Position numbers and translations under genes: made by a program | Source: Acidilobaceae archaeon | GTDB taxonomy: Archaea; Thermoproteota; Thermoprotei_A; Sulfolobales; Acidilobaceae | Length of the DNA: 64,000 nt | Direction of reading: 5' to 3' | NCBI GenBank assembly: GCA_027037535.1 | Contig: JALVZQ010000005.1 | Coordinates: forward strand, 306,686 to 370,685 | In this document: positions 28,903-38,949 of the stretch, one piece after another | Layout of the letters: every line of letters starts with the position of its first letter | How positions within the stretch are numbered: position 1 is the first letter of the stretch | The notes under the pieces: generated by a model | Databases searched by the model: none | The model's input: only the letters and a program-made list of their open reading frames with translations | What the model was told of the DNA's origin: nothing

Positions 28903-29073
28903 TGTTCTCACCTGTGATACCTTTTTATTTTAGACTCCAGAATACTATTGTCAGATTACTTCTATAAAAAGTTTTCTATAGCCCCGGCTGTTATCCAAAA
29001 TCCCCCACAGAAAAAATGAAAAGCACAATACTATCTATAGCCACCTATACCCACCTGCAGAGGGCCATAAAAC

Positions 29074-29928
29074 ATGCACAGAACATGCACAGTATGCAAG
29101 AAAAGACCTGCAGTATACTATCGTAGATACAGCGGAGACTATCTCTGCGAAAAATGCCTCTCAAGAACACTAGAAAGAACAATACACCGGTCACTAGCAT
29201 CCACAAAGAAGCTAGAACCAAACTCAAAAATCCTACTCCCAATAACTTTCACTAACCCAGTCCATTCACTAATACTCTCTAAATTCATTCCCAGAATAGA
29301 ATCAGAATACAATGTGGAAACAATCATAGCAGTTCCTCAGTATTTCTATGAACAACTCAAAAACTATAAGCCAAGCGAAAACCTCCACGTAGCCAACATC
29401 GCACCTCCTAGCCATGACGTAACCGATCCATTTTACTGTTGGAGATACGATCGTGCCTGGTCAATAAAACTAGCTAAAAATCACGGAGCACAAGCAATAG
29501 TTCTTCCTCTCACCCGCACAGATCTAAACCTACTCATGCTGGAAGCAGTGCTAAGGGGACAATCCTTCCTGCTGAGCGAATCCCTACCTATCCTACAGTT
29601 AGATTCTATATCTATTATCTCAGGGGTCCAGCGCGCAGAAGGAGAACTCTTGGCAGCATATTTGGCGTTAAATAAAGATACGATACCATTAGTCAAAACA
29701 CCATGCAGACCCGATCTGAAGAACGCTAAACTGCTTTTCTATAGTGTGGCAGTAGGCAGGCCTGAACTCGAATTTAGCTCGTTTAAGAGCATCTCCCTAT
29801 TAACACGAAAACTACCATTAAAGAATAAAGTATGTAGTTTGTGCGGAGGATACTCAGATAACGGAGATATTTGTTCATATTGTAGATCCTATTTGGAAAC
29901 AATTAACTCTTTAGAAATAGTCTCCTAG
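29074..29928 (+). CDS. TtuA/Ncs6-like zinc protein lacking the PP-loop
   Basis: A 284-aa protein with the layout of tRNA-thiolation enzymes TtuA/Ncs6. The N-terminal zinc finger has Cys5, Cys8, Cys25 and Cys28 around AVYYRRYSGDYLCEKCL, and the C-terminal one has CSLC and CSYC (254-270). Where the ATP-binding SGGxDS loop should lie (about residues 50-65) the sequence reads LLPITFTNPVHS, and the catalytic core cysteines are not evident. It is probably a catalytically altered paralogue. An RNA-binding or regulatory role is possible. It overlaps the convergent zinc-ribbon gene by 18 nt. Confidence 0.6.
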   Translation: MHRTCTVCKKRPAVYYRRYSGDYLCEKCLSRTLERTIHRSLASTKKLEPNSKILLPITFTNPVHSLILSKFIPRIESEYNVETIIAVPQYFYEQLKNYKPSENLHVANIAPPSHDVTDPFYCWRYDRAWSIKLAKNHGAQAIVLPLTRTDLNLLMLEAVLRGQSFLLSESLPILQLDSISIISGVQRAEGELLAAYLALNKDTIPLVKTPCRPDLKNAKLLFYSVAVGRPELEFSSFKSISLLTRKLPLKNKVCSLCGGYSDNGDICSYCRSYLETINSLEIVS

Positions 29929-30468
29929 AGCCTGTCTCTCCTTCATGATTCTCTCCAATATCTCCTTTTCTCTTTGAGTGAGATAAAGCTCTACAACATA
30001 TCCTCTCGATCTCTGAGATAACGGCATAATTCGTTCCCCATCATATAAAACTAGGCCGGACGAGATTACTTCTTGAATTACGGTTAACGGTGCGCTTCTC
30101 GCGAAATCCTCTAATAACGCTTCAAAACCAATGTATTCTTTTAGTTCCTTCTCATCGATCTGTGCCCCACACACGATACATGTTAGTTCTGGTGTGAGTG
30201 CTCTAAAACCACAACGAGGACACTCGATCGGTGTAGGATTACCGTATCTAGTCCATAATAATCGTAATGAGTCAATTATGTGATCAGCACCGATTCTCTT
30301 TGCTTCCCTGTAAAGATATGGGGCGGCCTTGCCTGCTATGTCTGGCGCATAAGCAAGGATAAACTCTAATTGTTCGGACGATAGATTTTCCCGTGTGACA
30401 AGCTTCGCGGCTATGGCTTTAAAGAAGGAGTGCTTGTTCCTATAGATGTTCTTATATAGGCTCTCCAT
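29911..30468 (-). CDS. Zinc-ribbon protein of unknown function, N-terminus probably longer
   Basis: The 185-aa frame contains a zinc ribbon, CPRCGFRAL with CIVCG, in an otherwise helical protein that I do not recognise. The assigned ATG (30468) is almost certainly not the native start. The same frame stays open upstream to about 30732 and reads protein-like: a Lys-rich stretch, then LDIESVSKELSSILVERLGL. It has no ATG, GTG or TTG, while a GTG at 30695-30693 with GGAGGG upstream lies in another frame. A one-base change just after that GTG would give a protein of about 260 residues. Confidence 0.6.
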   Translation of the reverse strand: MESLYKNIYRNKHSFFKAIAAKLVTRENLSSEQLEFILAYAPDIAGKAAPYLYREAKRIGADHIIDSLRLLWTRYGNPTPIECPRCGFRALTPELTCIVCGAQIDEKELKEYIGFEALLEDFARSAPLTVIQEVISSGLVLYDGERIMPLSQRSRGYVVELYLTQREKEILERIMKERQALGDYF

Positions 30469-31035
30469 AGATGGCTTTGTAGACCTGGACTCCGCTATAC
30501 CTTGTACTATTGATGCGACTATATCGCGTATAAATTCCGGTTCTATACCAGCATAGTCTAGTCCAAGTCTTTCTACTAGGATTGATGATAATTCTTTTGA
30601 TACACTTTCTATATCGAGGGTCCATTTCTTTCTTTTTCTTGTTTTCTTTGTTTTCTTTTTCTCTTTTTGTGATTTATTCTTCTTCGCCGAGGCACCTCTC
30701 CCTCCAGTATTATTTAATATTATTTTAATTAATTATATTTCTCAGTTGATCTGTCCTATACTCCACCATAACAACTGTATTATTAGCGAACTTATACCTA
30801 TGTAGTTTATCTACAATATTCCACTGAACCCTAATTAAATATGGTATTACCGTTAATGGAATACAAGTGACCGTGTAGAACCCCACAACGAGCTCGAAAT
30901 AAAACCAGACAAACCACCAAAACACTCATGAACCGTTATCAAACCCAGAACCCAACAATTGATTCCGCAGACACCTGGTGTTTACCAAGAATAACCAGGC
31001 TAATCTTTACAATGTTCCAATAAGGGGTCTGAACC

Positions 31036-33756
31036 ATGATACCCTCCAATGTAATAAAGAGAGATGGAAGAAAAGAACCATTCAGCCTAGCTAAGCTAAG
31101 AGCATCAATAAGAAAAGCAGTGTTAGGAGCGGGGCTTTCAGAAGAAGACGCCCTAGATTTACTGGATGAGGTGCTAAAATCTATAGAGGAGAGAGAAGTA
31201 TACTCGGCTGTCTTAGCGGACAAAATAGCTAAAATTATGATTGAGAGAGGTATAACTAATCCCAAATGGTTTGAGGCCGCTAAGAGATTCGAGCTAGCCC
31301 ATATATATAATGATGTCTATGGAAAGAGTAACTGGAATGAGTTTAATGAGAGAGATCTCCTGCTTTCGTTCAATGCTTTGAAAGTTCTAGAGGCCAGATA
31401 TCTCTTAAAGGATCCCGAAACCTGGAGATTTAGAGAAACACCTCAAATGCTTTTCCAGAGAACCGCTAAATACCTAGCCGAGGTAGAAAAAGACTATGGT
31501 AAATCAGACGAAGAAGTCGAAAAATATGCAAAGAAATTCTACGATTTACTAAGTACACTTAGATTCATGCCGAATAGCCCCACGTTAATGAACTCAGGTA
31601 CGCGGCTCAAGATACTTTCAGCATGCTTCGTTGTACCTGTAAGAGACGCAATGACCACTCCCGATCAAGAAGGTATAATGGACGCTCTCAGAGCACAGGT
31701 GCTAATCCATCAGAGTGGTGGAGGGACTGGTTTTGATTTTTCAGAGCTACGACCTGAGAACGATATTGTAACGAGTAGCGGTGGACTTTCAAGCGGTCCA
31801 CTTAGCTTTATGAGACTCTTTGATGTGGCAACAGACGTAGTAAAACAGGGAGGAAAGAGACGAGGAGCAAACATGGGAATAATGCATGTCTGGCATCCCG
31901 ATATAGAGAAATTCATCCTAGCTAAAACGGGTCAGCTGAAAGACACTCATCTACAGAACTTCAATATCAGTGTTGGCTTCTACGATTCCTTCTTTAAAGC
32001 ACTCGAAAACAATGAACAATGGCCACTCATTAATCCTAGAAAAACAGACCTAAGAGGCGAACGCGACTCAAGATACTACGCGATCTCAAGGGCTAGACAT
32101 TATCTTAGTGATGACTGGGTACAGGAAGTAATAATCAACGAGCTAGAAGAAAACGGTGGAAGCATAAGCCTCGATGAATCCCTTATAGTAACAATAGACG
32201 AAGCGATAGCTCTTGCAGAGGAAGAAGATGCCATAGTAAAATGGATAAATCCAAAGGATCTCTTCGAGAAAATCGTAACCGGGGCCTGGGAAAGCGGCGA
32301 TCCCGGATTCCTCAACATAGATGAAATTAACAGAAGACACCCTACTTGGTACCTCGGAAAAATAAATGCGACTAACCCCTGCGGAGAGGAGCCTTTGCTT
32401 CCTTGGGAGGCATGTAACTTGGGAAGCATTAATCTTGAAAAATACATTAAAGACGACGAAATAGATTGGGAGGGCCTAGCAAAGGATGTGCGACTGGCTA
32501 TAAGGCTACTAGACAATGTAATCGATAGAAACCTGCCACCTCTCCAAAGAATCCGAGATGCAAACCTACGCACCAGAAAAGTCGGTCTCGGAGTCATGGG
32601 ATGGGCTAGATTCCTGATAAAGCTCGGAATACCCTACGATAGTACAGACGCGATAAGACTTGCATGGTCGGTGGCGGAATGGATAGCCTGGAACGCCTAT
32701 ATGGAAAGCATAGAATTATCGAAGGAGAAAGGCCCCTTCCCGGCATGGAACCCTAAACTATACAGGTGGCTACATGAAACACTTCCATACCAGAGCCCGG
32801 ACGAATATCTTAGAATCGTATACAAAGAGACGGGAAGAAAAGAATTCCTTTCACAGCCCAGCGAAAAACTAATACGCCTACTAGAGAAAAAGCCCAAGAC
32901 CGACTGGAACCTAGTAAAGGAGCAAGCCATGAAATTCGGATTACGGAACGCTGCACTCTTAAGTATAGCTCCAACAGGATCCATAAGCATAATAGCAGGA
33001 GCCAGCTCTAGCATAGAACCATTATTCGCCTTAGCGTTCTTAAGAAGGGTTGCAGTAGGCGAGTTCATAGAAGTAGATCCATTATTCCTAGAAGAACTAG
33101 CAAAAAGAGAAATGGATGAACCCGAGGTATTCTTAGAAGTAGCCGAGACAGGAAGCATACAACACCTCAAGTGGATTCCGAGATCTCTAAGAAAAATCTT
33201 TAAGACAGCCCACGATATCGATCCCGAATGGCATCTCCTGCAACAGGCAGTTTGGCAGGCATGGATAGATGCTGGAACAAGCAAGACTATCAACCTTAGA
33301 CACGACGAACCAATTGAAACTGTAAGGAGAATATACTTGCTGGCATGGAAGCTTGGAATAAAAGGAACAACCGTATATAGAGACAGGAGTAAAAGCGAAC
33401 AGGTAATCTATTTCGGCCTAAAAGAAAAAGAGAAGAAAGATCAAGAAAGAAAAGACCACGGCAAACATATTGAGTACCACGAAGAATATGGAGAAGTAGA
33501 AGTCGAATATACTAGAGACGGTAGAAAAGTCCTGAAGCCTGTCAATGAGTCAGAAGACCTACCAGCGCTAATTGTTGAGCCTGTAAAAGAAACTGTCGAG
33601 ACAAGCCCCGAAACGACAGCAAAACAAGCCCCGGAAAACATTGAGACTAGACATGTACCGGGAAAAACGAAACTCCGTCTAGGGAGCGGAAAAGTAAAAG
33701 AAGTAGTAGCTGTAGCCGAAGACTATGCAGGTGGATGCCCGACATGCGACATCTAA
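31036..33756 (+). CDS. nrdJ: Adenosylcobalamin-dependent ribonucleotide reductase (class II)
   Basis: Class II reductase making deoxyribonucleotides from ribonucleotides with vitamin B12, needing no oxygen. The 906-aa protein has an N-terminal ATP-cone ([18 protein letters not shown]), the catalytic-site cysteines in [10 protein letters not shown] and [21 protein letters not shown], the [17 protein letters not shown] region and the C-terminal redox pair in GGCPTCDI. No intein or split is seen. It stands alone on the plus strand after an AT-rich gap. Confidence 0.95.
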   Translation: MIPSNVIKRDGRKEPFSLAKLRASIRKAVLGAGLSEEDALDLLDEVLKSIEEREVYSAVLADKIAKIMIERGITNPKWFEAAKRFELAHIYNDVYGKSNWNEFNERDLLLSFNALKVLEARYLLKDPETWRFRETPQMLFQRTAKYLAEVEKDYGKSDEEVEKYAKKFYDLLSTLRFMPNSPTLMNSGTRLKILSACFVVPVRDAMTTPDQEGIMDALRAQVLIHQSGGGTGFDFSELRPENDIVTSSGGLSSGPLSFMRLFDVATDVVKQGGKRRGANMGIMHVWHPDIEKFILAKTGQLKDTHLQNFNISVGFYDSFFKALENNEQWPLINPRKTDLRGERDSRYYAISRARHYLSDDWVQEVIINELEENGGSISLDESLIVTIDEAIALAEEEDAIVKWINPKDLFEKIVTGAWESGDPGFLNIDEINRRHPTWYLGKINATNPCGEEPLLPWEACNLGSINLEKYIKDDEIDWEGLAKDVRLAIRLLDNVIDRNLPPLQRIRDANLRTRKVGLGVMGWARFLIKLGIPYDSTDAIRLAWSVAEWIAWNAYMESIELSKEKGPFPAWNPKLYRWLHETLPYQSPDEYLRIVYKETGRKEFLSQPSEKLIRLLEKKPKTDWNLVKEQAMKFGLRNAALLSIAPTGSISIIAGASSSIEPLFALAFLRRVAVGEFIEVDPLFLEELAKREMDEPEVFLEVAETGSIQHLKWIPRSLRKIFKTAHDIDPEWHLLQQAVWQAWIDAGTSKTINLRHDEPIETVRRIYLLAWKLGIKGTTVYRDRSKSEQVIYFGLKEKEKKDQERKDHGKHIEYHEEYGEVEVEYTRDGRKVLKPVNESEDLPALIVEPVKETVETSPETTAKQAPENIETRHVPGKTKLRLGSGKVKEVVAVAEDYAGGCPTCDI

Positions 33757-33789
33757 GAGAACTTTACAATATAATCTACTACATAGGTT

Positions 33790-34674
33790 TTAACGAATAA
33801 GATACCAACTCCCCACTAAATCCTTCACAATCACAAGTCCACTACAATTTCTAACAATATAATCTTGTAATGAGCTAACCCACCCGCTGGGCGCCGGATA
33901 GGGTGCAATACTATAATCAGGCCGCGCCAATCTTATCCTAGGACCAGTTGGATGAGGAATTATTATTGGAACATCTACTACTTCCAGAAAATCTACATCG
34001 GGAGCAGAATCCCCTAACCCGATACTAGTTTTATTCATTATTCCCGGTACCCTTTCCATAATCCACCGAACTGCCCAGCCTTTTCCTCTATGAAGACCTA
34101 TATGAATGAAATTCCGTCCAAGCCCTACATAGAATCCTCTAGACTCGAGGATATTCTTGATTTTTTCCTTACACTTCATATCGGGAGTATAATAAACAAG
34201 CATATAGTCACGCGTCGGTATAAGCTTAGCTTGTTCTACGGGGAGACCTGTTATCCTGGAGAGCTCCTCGCCAGATAAATCCCACACATTAACAAGAGGA
34301 GGATCACATTCAATATTTCTCTCCTTAAGGATACTCTTTACTTTATCGTCTATTTTCTCTAGGTCTATCTTCGCTGTTAATTCAACATATTCTAATTCCT
34401 CTCCGACTAGCCTCGTACGCCCCGACACATAAGGTAATATTCCGGGATCGGCAAATATTGCGGCTCCACTTTCTATTACTGCTATGAACCATTTCTTTAT
34501 CCCTAGACTTCTCCGAAGACTAATCACCTCCGAGATCGTCTTAGCAGTGACCAGGACTACCGGTATCCCTGCAGACTCTAGTAGGTCTATAATGCCGGGT
34601 ACTTCTCCGAGGTCTCCTTTGTTAGACATCATTGTATGATCAATATCGCTAAACACGACTAGCCTTCCATACAT
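33790..34674 (-). CDS. mpgP: Mannosyl-3-phosphoglycerate phosphatase
   Basis: HAD-superfamily (IIB) phosphatase that converts mannosyl-3-phosphoglycerate to mannosylglycerate. The N-terminus has the HAD motif FSDIDHTMM (catalytic Asp10/Asp12), then PVVLVTAKTISEV, and the metal-binding GLGDSAPDVDFL (about 220-230). It lies directly downstream of the synthase gene, which confirms the assignment against other HAD-IIB phosphatases. The product is a compatible solute of hyperthermophiles made in response to salt or heat stress. Confidence 0.93.
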   Translation of the reverse strand: MYGRLVVFSDIDHTMMSNKGDLGEVPGIIDLLESAGIPVVLVTAKTISEVISLRRSLGIKKWFIAVIESGAAIFADPGILPYVSGRTRLVGEELEYVELTAKIDLEKIDDKVKSILKERNIECDPPLVNVWDLSGEELSRITGLPVEQAKLIPTRDYMLVYYTPDMKCKEKIKNILESRGFYVGLGRNFIHIGLHRGKGWAVRWIMERVPGIMNKTSIGLGDSAPDVDFLEVVDVPIIIPHPTGPRIRLARPDYSIAPYPAPSGWVSSLQDYIVRNCSGLVIVKDLVGSWYLIR

Positions 34675-34750
34675 TTTAGCCCACCGTCCTGCCAGCGGCG
34701 TTAATCCTATGAACTTCTATTCAGCACTGTTAAGAATAATGACTTTGCCA

Positions 34751-35917
34751 TTATTTTGCTTCGAAGAAATATGCATCTCTGCTCTCGGATAGAAGCCTTG
34801 TAGCTATTTTCTCCGCGTTAACGCCTCGCGGATCATAGACGCGTATTTTGGGTAGAGGTTTTGTCCACCCGTAATCTTTTAGGACTTTATGTATTCTTGC
34901 CTTCACCTTATCATTATTCAGCTTCGAGTAATATATTGTTCCGAGACTCTTCGCTATCATATCTACTATGTGTTCGTCGCCTCTCTCAGCGTGGATATGG
35001 GGGTTCCGTGCCTCTATTTGGTATATGTTAACTCCGTGCGGGAGAAGGTCGCATGACTCTTCTAGGCTTAGATAACAGTTCTCAAGCATGTAGACCAGCT
35101 GGAAGGGTTCCACTGCGAATCCCCCGGCCCATTTTAGCCTCAATGCTAGTTCTGTTGAAAGAGCATGTTCACCGCTATTCGCAGTATTGATAATATCTGT
35201 CTCGACTCTTCTTATAACGGATAATGCATAGTTTAGAACACTGTTTGTTACCATGGAGACTCTTCCTCGTCTCCTAAGATACATGCTGGAGGAGGCTAGT
35301 TTGCCCTTAAATGACCACTTTATTCGAACCATTGTATATGGGTTACGCGACATGCTGAATCCTGAATAATATATCCAGCTATATTCATGAACGCTGCCCG
35401 GCACATAATTATCACTATCGATAAATCCTATGTAATTGTATCCGAGCCCTGCTGCGATTAAGGCGCCTAACAGCATGCCCTCTCCTTTTCCTCTCCTCAC
35501 AGTTCCATCCTTACCCAGCATGTCTGAAAGCTGTGTATCCCTGAGTACCTCACCCCACGTGGGATCGTGCTGGTGGACGATCAGAATGCCTTTTCGAGTC
35601 GATTCATGTATAACTCTTACTAGTTCAACTTCATGATTATAAATGTCCACAGGCTTTCTCTGTGATGCTGAGACTACTATTACAAGAGACCCGTGAGGGA
35701 TTGCTCTCAGCACGCCTTCGAACGTTAATAGATCCTCGTTTTTCACAGGTACTATTATTGCTGTTCGCGCAGCGTAATCCTCTAAAGTATCATAGGAAAC
35801 AGGATATATCCCTCTGAAACCTCTATAATTAGACGAGTCTAGCTCTAGGACTTTGACTATGTCGTGTATTGTTATTGCACCATAGCGCTCGAATCTATGA
35901 GGGTACTCTATTAGCAT
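34751..35917 (-). CDS. mpgS: Mannosyl-3-phosphoglycerate synthase
   Basis: GT55 glycosyltransferase joining GDP-mannose and 3-phosphoglycerate. The 388-aa protein has AIIVPVKNEDL (about 53-63), VSASQRKP, HQHDPTWGE, GKGEGMLLGALIA and the metal-binding DSD (167-169) in IGFIDSDNY. It begins the two-gene unit mpgS-mpgP, the standard two-step mannosylglycerate route. There is a 76-nt gap between the genes. No regulator gene is adjacent. Confidence 0.94.
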   Translation of the reverse strand: MLIEYPHRFERYGAITIHDIVKVLELDSSNYRGFRGIYPVSYDTLEDYAARTAIIVPVKNEDLLTFEGVLRAIPHGSLVIVVSASQRKPVDIYNHEVELVRVIHESTRKGILIVHQHDPTWGEVLRDTQLSDMLGKDGTVRRGKGEGMLLGALIAAGLGYNYIGFIDSDNYVPGSVHEYSWIYYSGFSMSRNPYTMVRIKWSFKGKLASSSMYLRRRGRVSMVTNSVLNYALSVIRRVETDIINTANSGEHALSTELALRLKWAGGFAVEPFQLVYMLENCYLSLEESCDLLPHGVNIYQIEARNPHIHAERGDEHIVDMIAKSLGTIYYSKLNNDKVKARIHKVLKDYGWTKPLPKIRVYDPRGVNAEKIATRLLSESRDAYFFEAK

Positions 35918-36012
35918 TCCTAGGCCCCTTGGAAAATAGGTGTGGTCTAGTAGCTAAAATATAGCAGATATATCTCTTCGAATGTTTCGAAACTTGACAT
36001 TCTTACCAGCAA

Positions 36013-36642
36013 CTATGGCATGAACGGGTACTGGGAGCCACCGGTGCTTGTAATAATTGTAACTATGTCTTGTGGCGAGTCACAGACTGTTACGAGAAGC
36101 CTCAGCATTTCGTCAGCTGCAGGAGGGGCATTGGGGAATTCTACGTTACTTATCGTCTTATTAAATGACACTGTTAACTGCTTGTAGTTTATCTTTCCGT
36201 ATAGTTTTAGTTGAAATACTGCATATCCTTTTACCGTGATATTAATTGTATCATTGTTAGAAAGTGCCCTAGCAACGTTGCATGGTAAGTCGAGTATCTC
36301 TATTGTGATAGATGTGTTTATTTTATTGTTTCCCGGGTGCAGAATTACATACGGCATGAATCCTTCTCCAACATAATAGTTGTCAATGTAAACACTGTAC
36401 CATACATTGTATAGATTTACATTATTCCCGGAAGGATTATAGATATCAAGAGTAGTCGTTATTTTTACTTCAGGACCAGAGACATAGTCTATTCTTGGAA
36501 CCCCATCTACAGTAATCCTCCAATCATTGCTCGATACATAAAGACCATAACCATACGTGACTAATCCAAATACAACAACAATATAGAACATGACTTTTAG
36601 AATTGAGATGATCTTTGAAACATTCAGAGCATATCTCGCCAT
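36013..36642 (-). CDS. Membrane-anchored protein with a LEA14/WHy-like beta domain
   Basis: A 209-aa protein with one N-terminal transmembrane helix (ISILKVMFYIVVVFGLVTYGYGL) and an extracytoplasmic beta-rich domain (VKITTTLDIYNPSGNNVNLYNVWYS). The pattern TLDIYNPSGNNV resembles the LEA14/WHy fold, where a strand ends in N-P. Several N-x-S/T sites could be glycosylated. ATG 36642 has AAGGGA just upstream; ATG 36681 would add an unneeded 13 residues. Function unknown. Confidence 0.6.
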   Translation of the reverse strand: MARYALNVSKIISILKVMFYIVVVFGLVTYGYGLYVSSNDWRITVDGVPRIDYVSGPEVKITTTLDIYNPSGNNVNLYNVWYSVYIDNYYVGEGFMPYVILHPGNNKINTSITIEILDLPCNVARALSNNDTINITVKGYAVFQLKLYGKINYKQLTVSFNKTISNVEFPNAPPAADEMLRLLVTVCDSPQDIVTIITSTGGSQYPFMP

Positions 36643-37246
36643 TCCCTTATCATCCCCATTCCTAGATAACGTATATAGCAACCAATAAACGGATAATGGT
36701 TCAGACGCCTGATTCGGATTGAGGGTACGATATAAATAAATATAAAGCTTGTAGAAAAGGGTCCTCCCCTATACGACACTATAAACCTCAACATATTGAT
36801 CCTCTAATGAGGCTTGATCAATCGAAAACACATTCTAGATACTACTCAGCTAACCAAATATCCTACAAGATATAGGGTCTTATAACTTGCAATTTCTCTA
36901 AGCCCTATATCATTCTATGTTACTGGCCCATATATTATTCTCTTAACACATGGTTACAATCCTCTACTTAGTAACTCGTAGGTAGAGGATCTAGTCATAC
37001 TCCTAGGTAAAGGAAGAGAAGAAATGCATGGAGAAGCCTTGAGACAATAACCCATTAGTTATTTTTAATTATAGCTTTCTATGATTTAAAAATAAAACAT
37101 AGTTAACCTGATCATGCTAACCTCATCAGCCTAGATAGAAACTATTTGTAAAAACAAGGATTGTTATAACCTCATTATCCTAATTTAATAAATATATACT
37201 CTCTTTCTTAAATGCTGAAGCGAGTAGTGAAAGGAGTTGTTGAAAT
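36643..37246. other. Intergenic region of about 600 nt, no gene seen
   Basis: An AT-rich gap between divergent genes with no convincing reading frame. It holds a perfect 9-bp inverted repeat (ATCCTCTAC at 36959-36967, GTAGAGGAT at 36982-36990) with a 14-nt loop and, near its end, the promoter of the next gene. I see no tRNA or box C/D signal. Confidence 0.6.
37189..37198 (+). promoter_or_regulatory. Promoter of the secreted Thr/Ser-rich protein gene
   Basis: TAAATATATA is a good TATA box; start of transcription would be near 37220. AAAGGAG at 37230-37236 is the ribosome binding site, 10 nt before the ATG. Confidence 0.55.
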
Positions 37247-38248
37247 ATGGGGGCTAAGAAGGCTTTAAGCGTCTTATTTCTACTCTTGGTACTGGCTATA
37301 GCAGCACTATATGCTTTCCCTCAGCTCAGGGAAAGAATAGGGATCCCAACATCCAACACTACTGTTAACAATAACAATGGAGAAGCAAATGGACTCGGGG
37401 AAGAAGCTGGAACTGTGCCCACAGAGACCGAAACCTCTAACGAAGGCGAAGCATCAGCCAGCACTACTTCCTCAACCAGTAGTCCATTGACCACAACAAC
37501 TCCTGGAGGGAGCGAAACAACAGGAAGCTACGGTGAACTACTTCTTGAAGCCGATGCATCCGAAATATACTACGATGAATTCATGGAGGAACTAAACGTT
37601 ACAATTAATATAACAAATAACGGCAACAACGCTGTGACAATAAATGAAATACGTGTAGCGGGTTACAGTACGACAGATATACTCGAGGCGAGTCCGGAAC
37701 TACCATTAACCCTGAACCCTGGAGAAACAGTCTCGATCGATGTAGATACTATTGTAAACCTTGTAACTCTAGACATCTATGCTGACTACCCTATAATAAT
37801 ATTAACATCACAAGGAAACCTAACGATAACATCAAAAACTGTGAGAGCCCCTGGATGGATGAGTGGATATTGGAATGATGACTTTCTAACTCTTCTAACA
37901 GATAAAGTATTCCTGGAGATCGGCAAACCAGTACCATACGAGCATCTATTTGTGTTATCCACGACTCAAACCGAATATGGTACTGCAACCACTTACAAAA
38001 AGATATACAACCTCACAGGAAATATACTTCAGCAAGTCAACAAAACAGAATTACTAAACAATCTACAAGACTTCCTTGAACACAACAACCTGAGTAACCT
38101 AACAATAGACGAATCATACGCGAATGAGACATACCTCTACATAAGCGCAACACTTGCTGATGGAGGATACAAGCACGCTGAAGTAACAATAATCTACGAC
38201 CAAAATCTTAATAAAACAACAATAATCATAATGACCAGCGAAGTCTAA
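37247..38248 (+). CDS. Membrane-anchored surface protein with Thr/Ser-rich linker and Ig-like domain
   Basis: A 333-aa protein with an N-terminal hydrophobic anchor or signal (ALSVLFLLLVLAIAALYAF), a long Asn/Glu/Ser/Thr-rich linker (about 35-95) typical of glycosylated archaeal surface proteins, then a CARDB/Ig-like domain (LNVTINITNNGNNAVTINEI, NPGETVSIDVD) and a C-terminal part of unknown fold. Many N-x-S/T sites are present. It is probably attached to the cell surface; function unknown. Strong promoter and ribosome binding site. Confidence 0.75.
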   Translation: MGAKKALSVLFLLLVLAIAALYAFPQLRERIGIPTSNTTVNNNNGEANGLGEEAGTVPTETETSNEGEASASTTSSTSSPLTTTTPGGSETTGSYGELLLEADASEIYYDEFMEELNVTINITNNGNNAVTINEIRVAGYSTTDILEASPELPLTLNPGETVSIDVDTIVNLVTLDIYADYPIIILTSQGNLTITSKTVRAPGWMSGYWNDDFLTLLTDKVFLEIGKPVPYEHLFVLSTTQTEYGTATTYKKIYNLTGNILQQVNKTELLNNLQDFLEHNNLSNLTIDESYANETYLYISATLADGGYKHAEVTIIYDQNLNKTTIIIMTSEV

Positions 38249-38803
38249 ATTTAATAATATAATAATTTAATTAAATAATATTAGTTTTTTATTCATATTA
38301 AGGCAATAAAAGATGTAAATGCTAAGATGTTAACTGGGGAGTTAACATAGACTTACGATAAAAACTATAAACAAAAATATTATTAATTCCTATTAAGTTG
38401 AAGTTCAAACATACGAACTTTACGAAGGAAATAATAGAATTAAATCAATATACTATTTAAAACTTATCGTTCTTAGCTAAAAATTCTTTTTATAATCACT
38501 AAAGTTATAAAATATGAAATATTCCTTAACGCTTCAATATTACTATCCAAACACTGCCACAAGATTCTCTTCTAATAGATCCGAAGAAACAAAATACCTA
38601 ACAAAGTTACTTTTAACACTATTACTCTCCTTATAAAAACACGCGTACCTTGTCATTCTTCTACCATATTTTATATGATTCCCGGTTTTCCTAACACTAG
38701 GGTTTACTTTACTATGCTAATCTCTTAATCATACGCAAAGATATTTCGGTAGCCTACAAAACCTCAAACGTAATTTCACATATATGTTATATTAGAAGAA
38801 TTA
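38249..38803. other. AT-rich intergenic stretch next to the tRNA-linked island
   Basis: About 555 nt, very AT-rich, without a convincing reading frame. It contains small inverted repeats: GTTAACT-GGGG-AGTTAAC (38329-38346) and AAGTTC/GAACTT (38401-38420). It ends at the decayed tRNA-Gly fragment. It could be degraded mobile DNA or a regulatory zone. Confidence 0.5.
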
Positions 38804-38851
38804 TGGTGCAGCTGCCGAGATTTGAACCCGGGATCGCCGGCGGGAGACCGG
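38804..38851 (-). repeat. Decayed 3' half of tRNA-Gly(CCC): probable att site of an integrated element
   Basis: In the same orientation as the complete tRNA-Gly at 42448-42526, this segment repeats its 3' half: encoded CCA, discriminator, acceptor strand, the whole T arm and the 3' anticodon stem. About 19 nt of the T-arm region (GATTTGAACCCGGGATCGC in part) are identical. Differences are four transitions and a 2-nt deletion in the anticodon loop. No matching 5' acceptor strand exists, so it is not a working tRNA. Confidence 0.75.
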
Positions 38852-38885
38852 TATATTCCTAAGTGTATGCCTGAACCTACTCCTT

Positions 38886-38901
38886 GGCACAGGCCTGTGC
38901 C
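38886..38901. repeat. Perfect 16-bp palindrome
   Basis: GGCACAGGCCTGTGCC is its own reverse complement. It lies 35 nt inside the left border repeat of the island and about 50 nt upstream of the first AbrB-like frame, so it may be an operator or recombination-related site. Confidence 0.6.
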
Positions 38902-38949
38902 CGTTTTAACCGAGTCTTTGGCCAAATTTGTGTCAGTGGAGGGGGAGAA

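Noticed and set aside
30725-30925. A 66-codon frame on the minus strand
   Set aside because: Aromatic, low-quality sequence in an AT-rich gap with no ribosome binding site; overlaps the upstream extension of the zinc-ribbon gene region.
36959-36990. Transcription terminator or small RNA
   Set aside because: The 9-bp inverted repeat lacks a following T-run and lies far from both genes; noted only as a small hairpin.
38804-38890. A second tRNA, or one half of a split tRNA
   Set aside because: The 3' acceptor strand needs GCAGCTG on the 5' side, which is absent, and the anticodon loop has a 2-nt deletion. The similarity to tRNA-Gly and the same orientation fit an att-type copy better.
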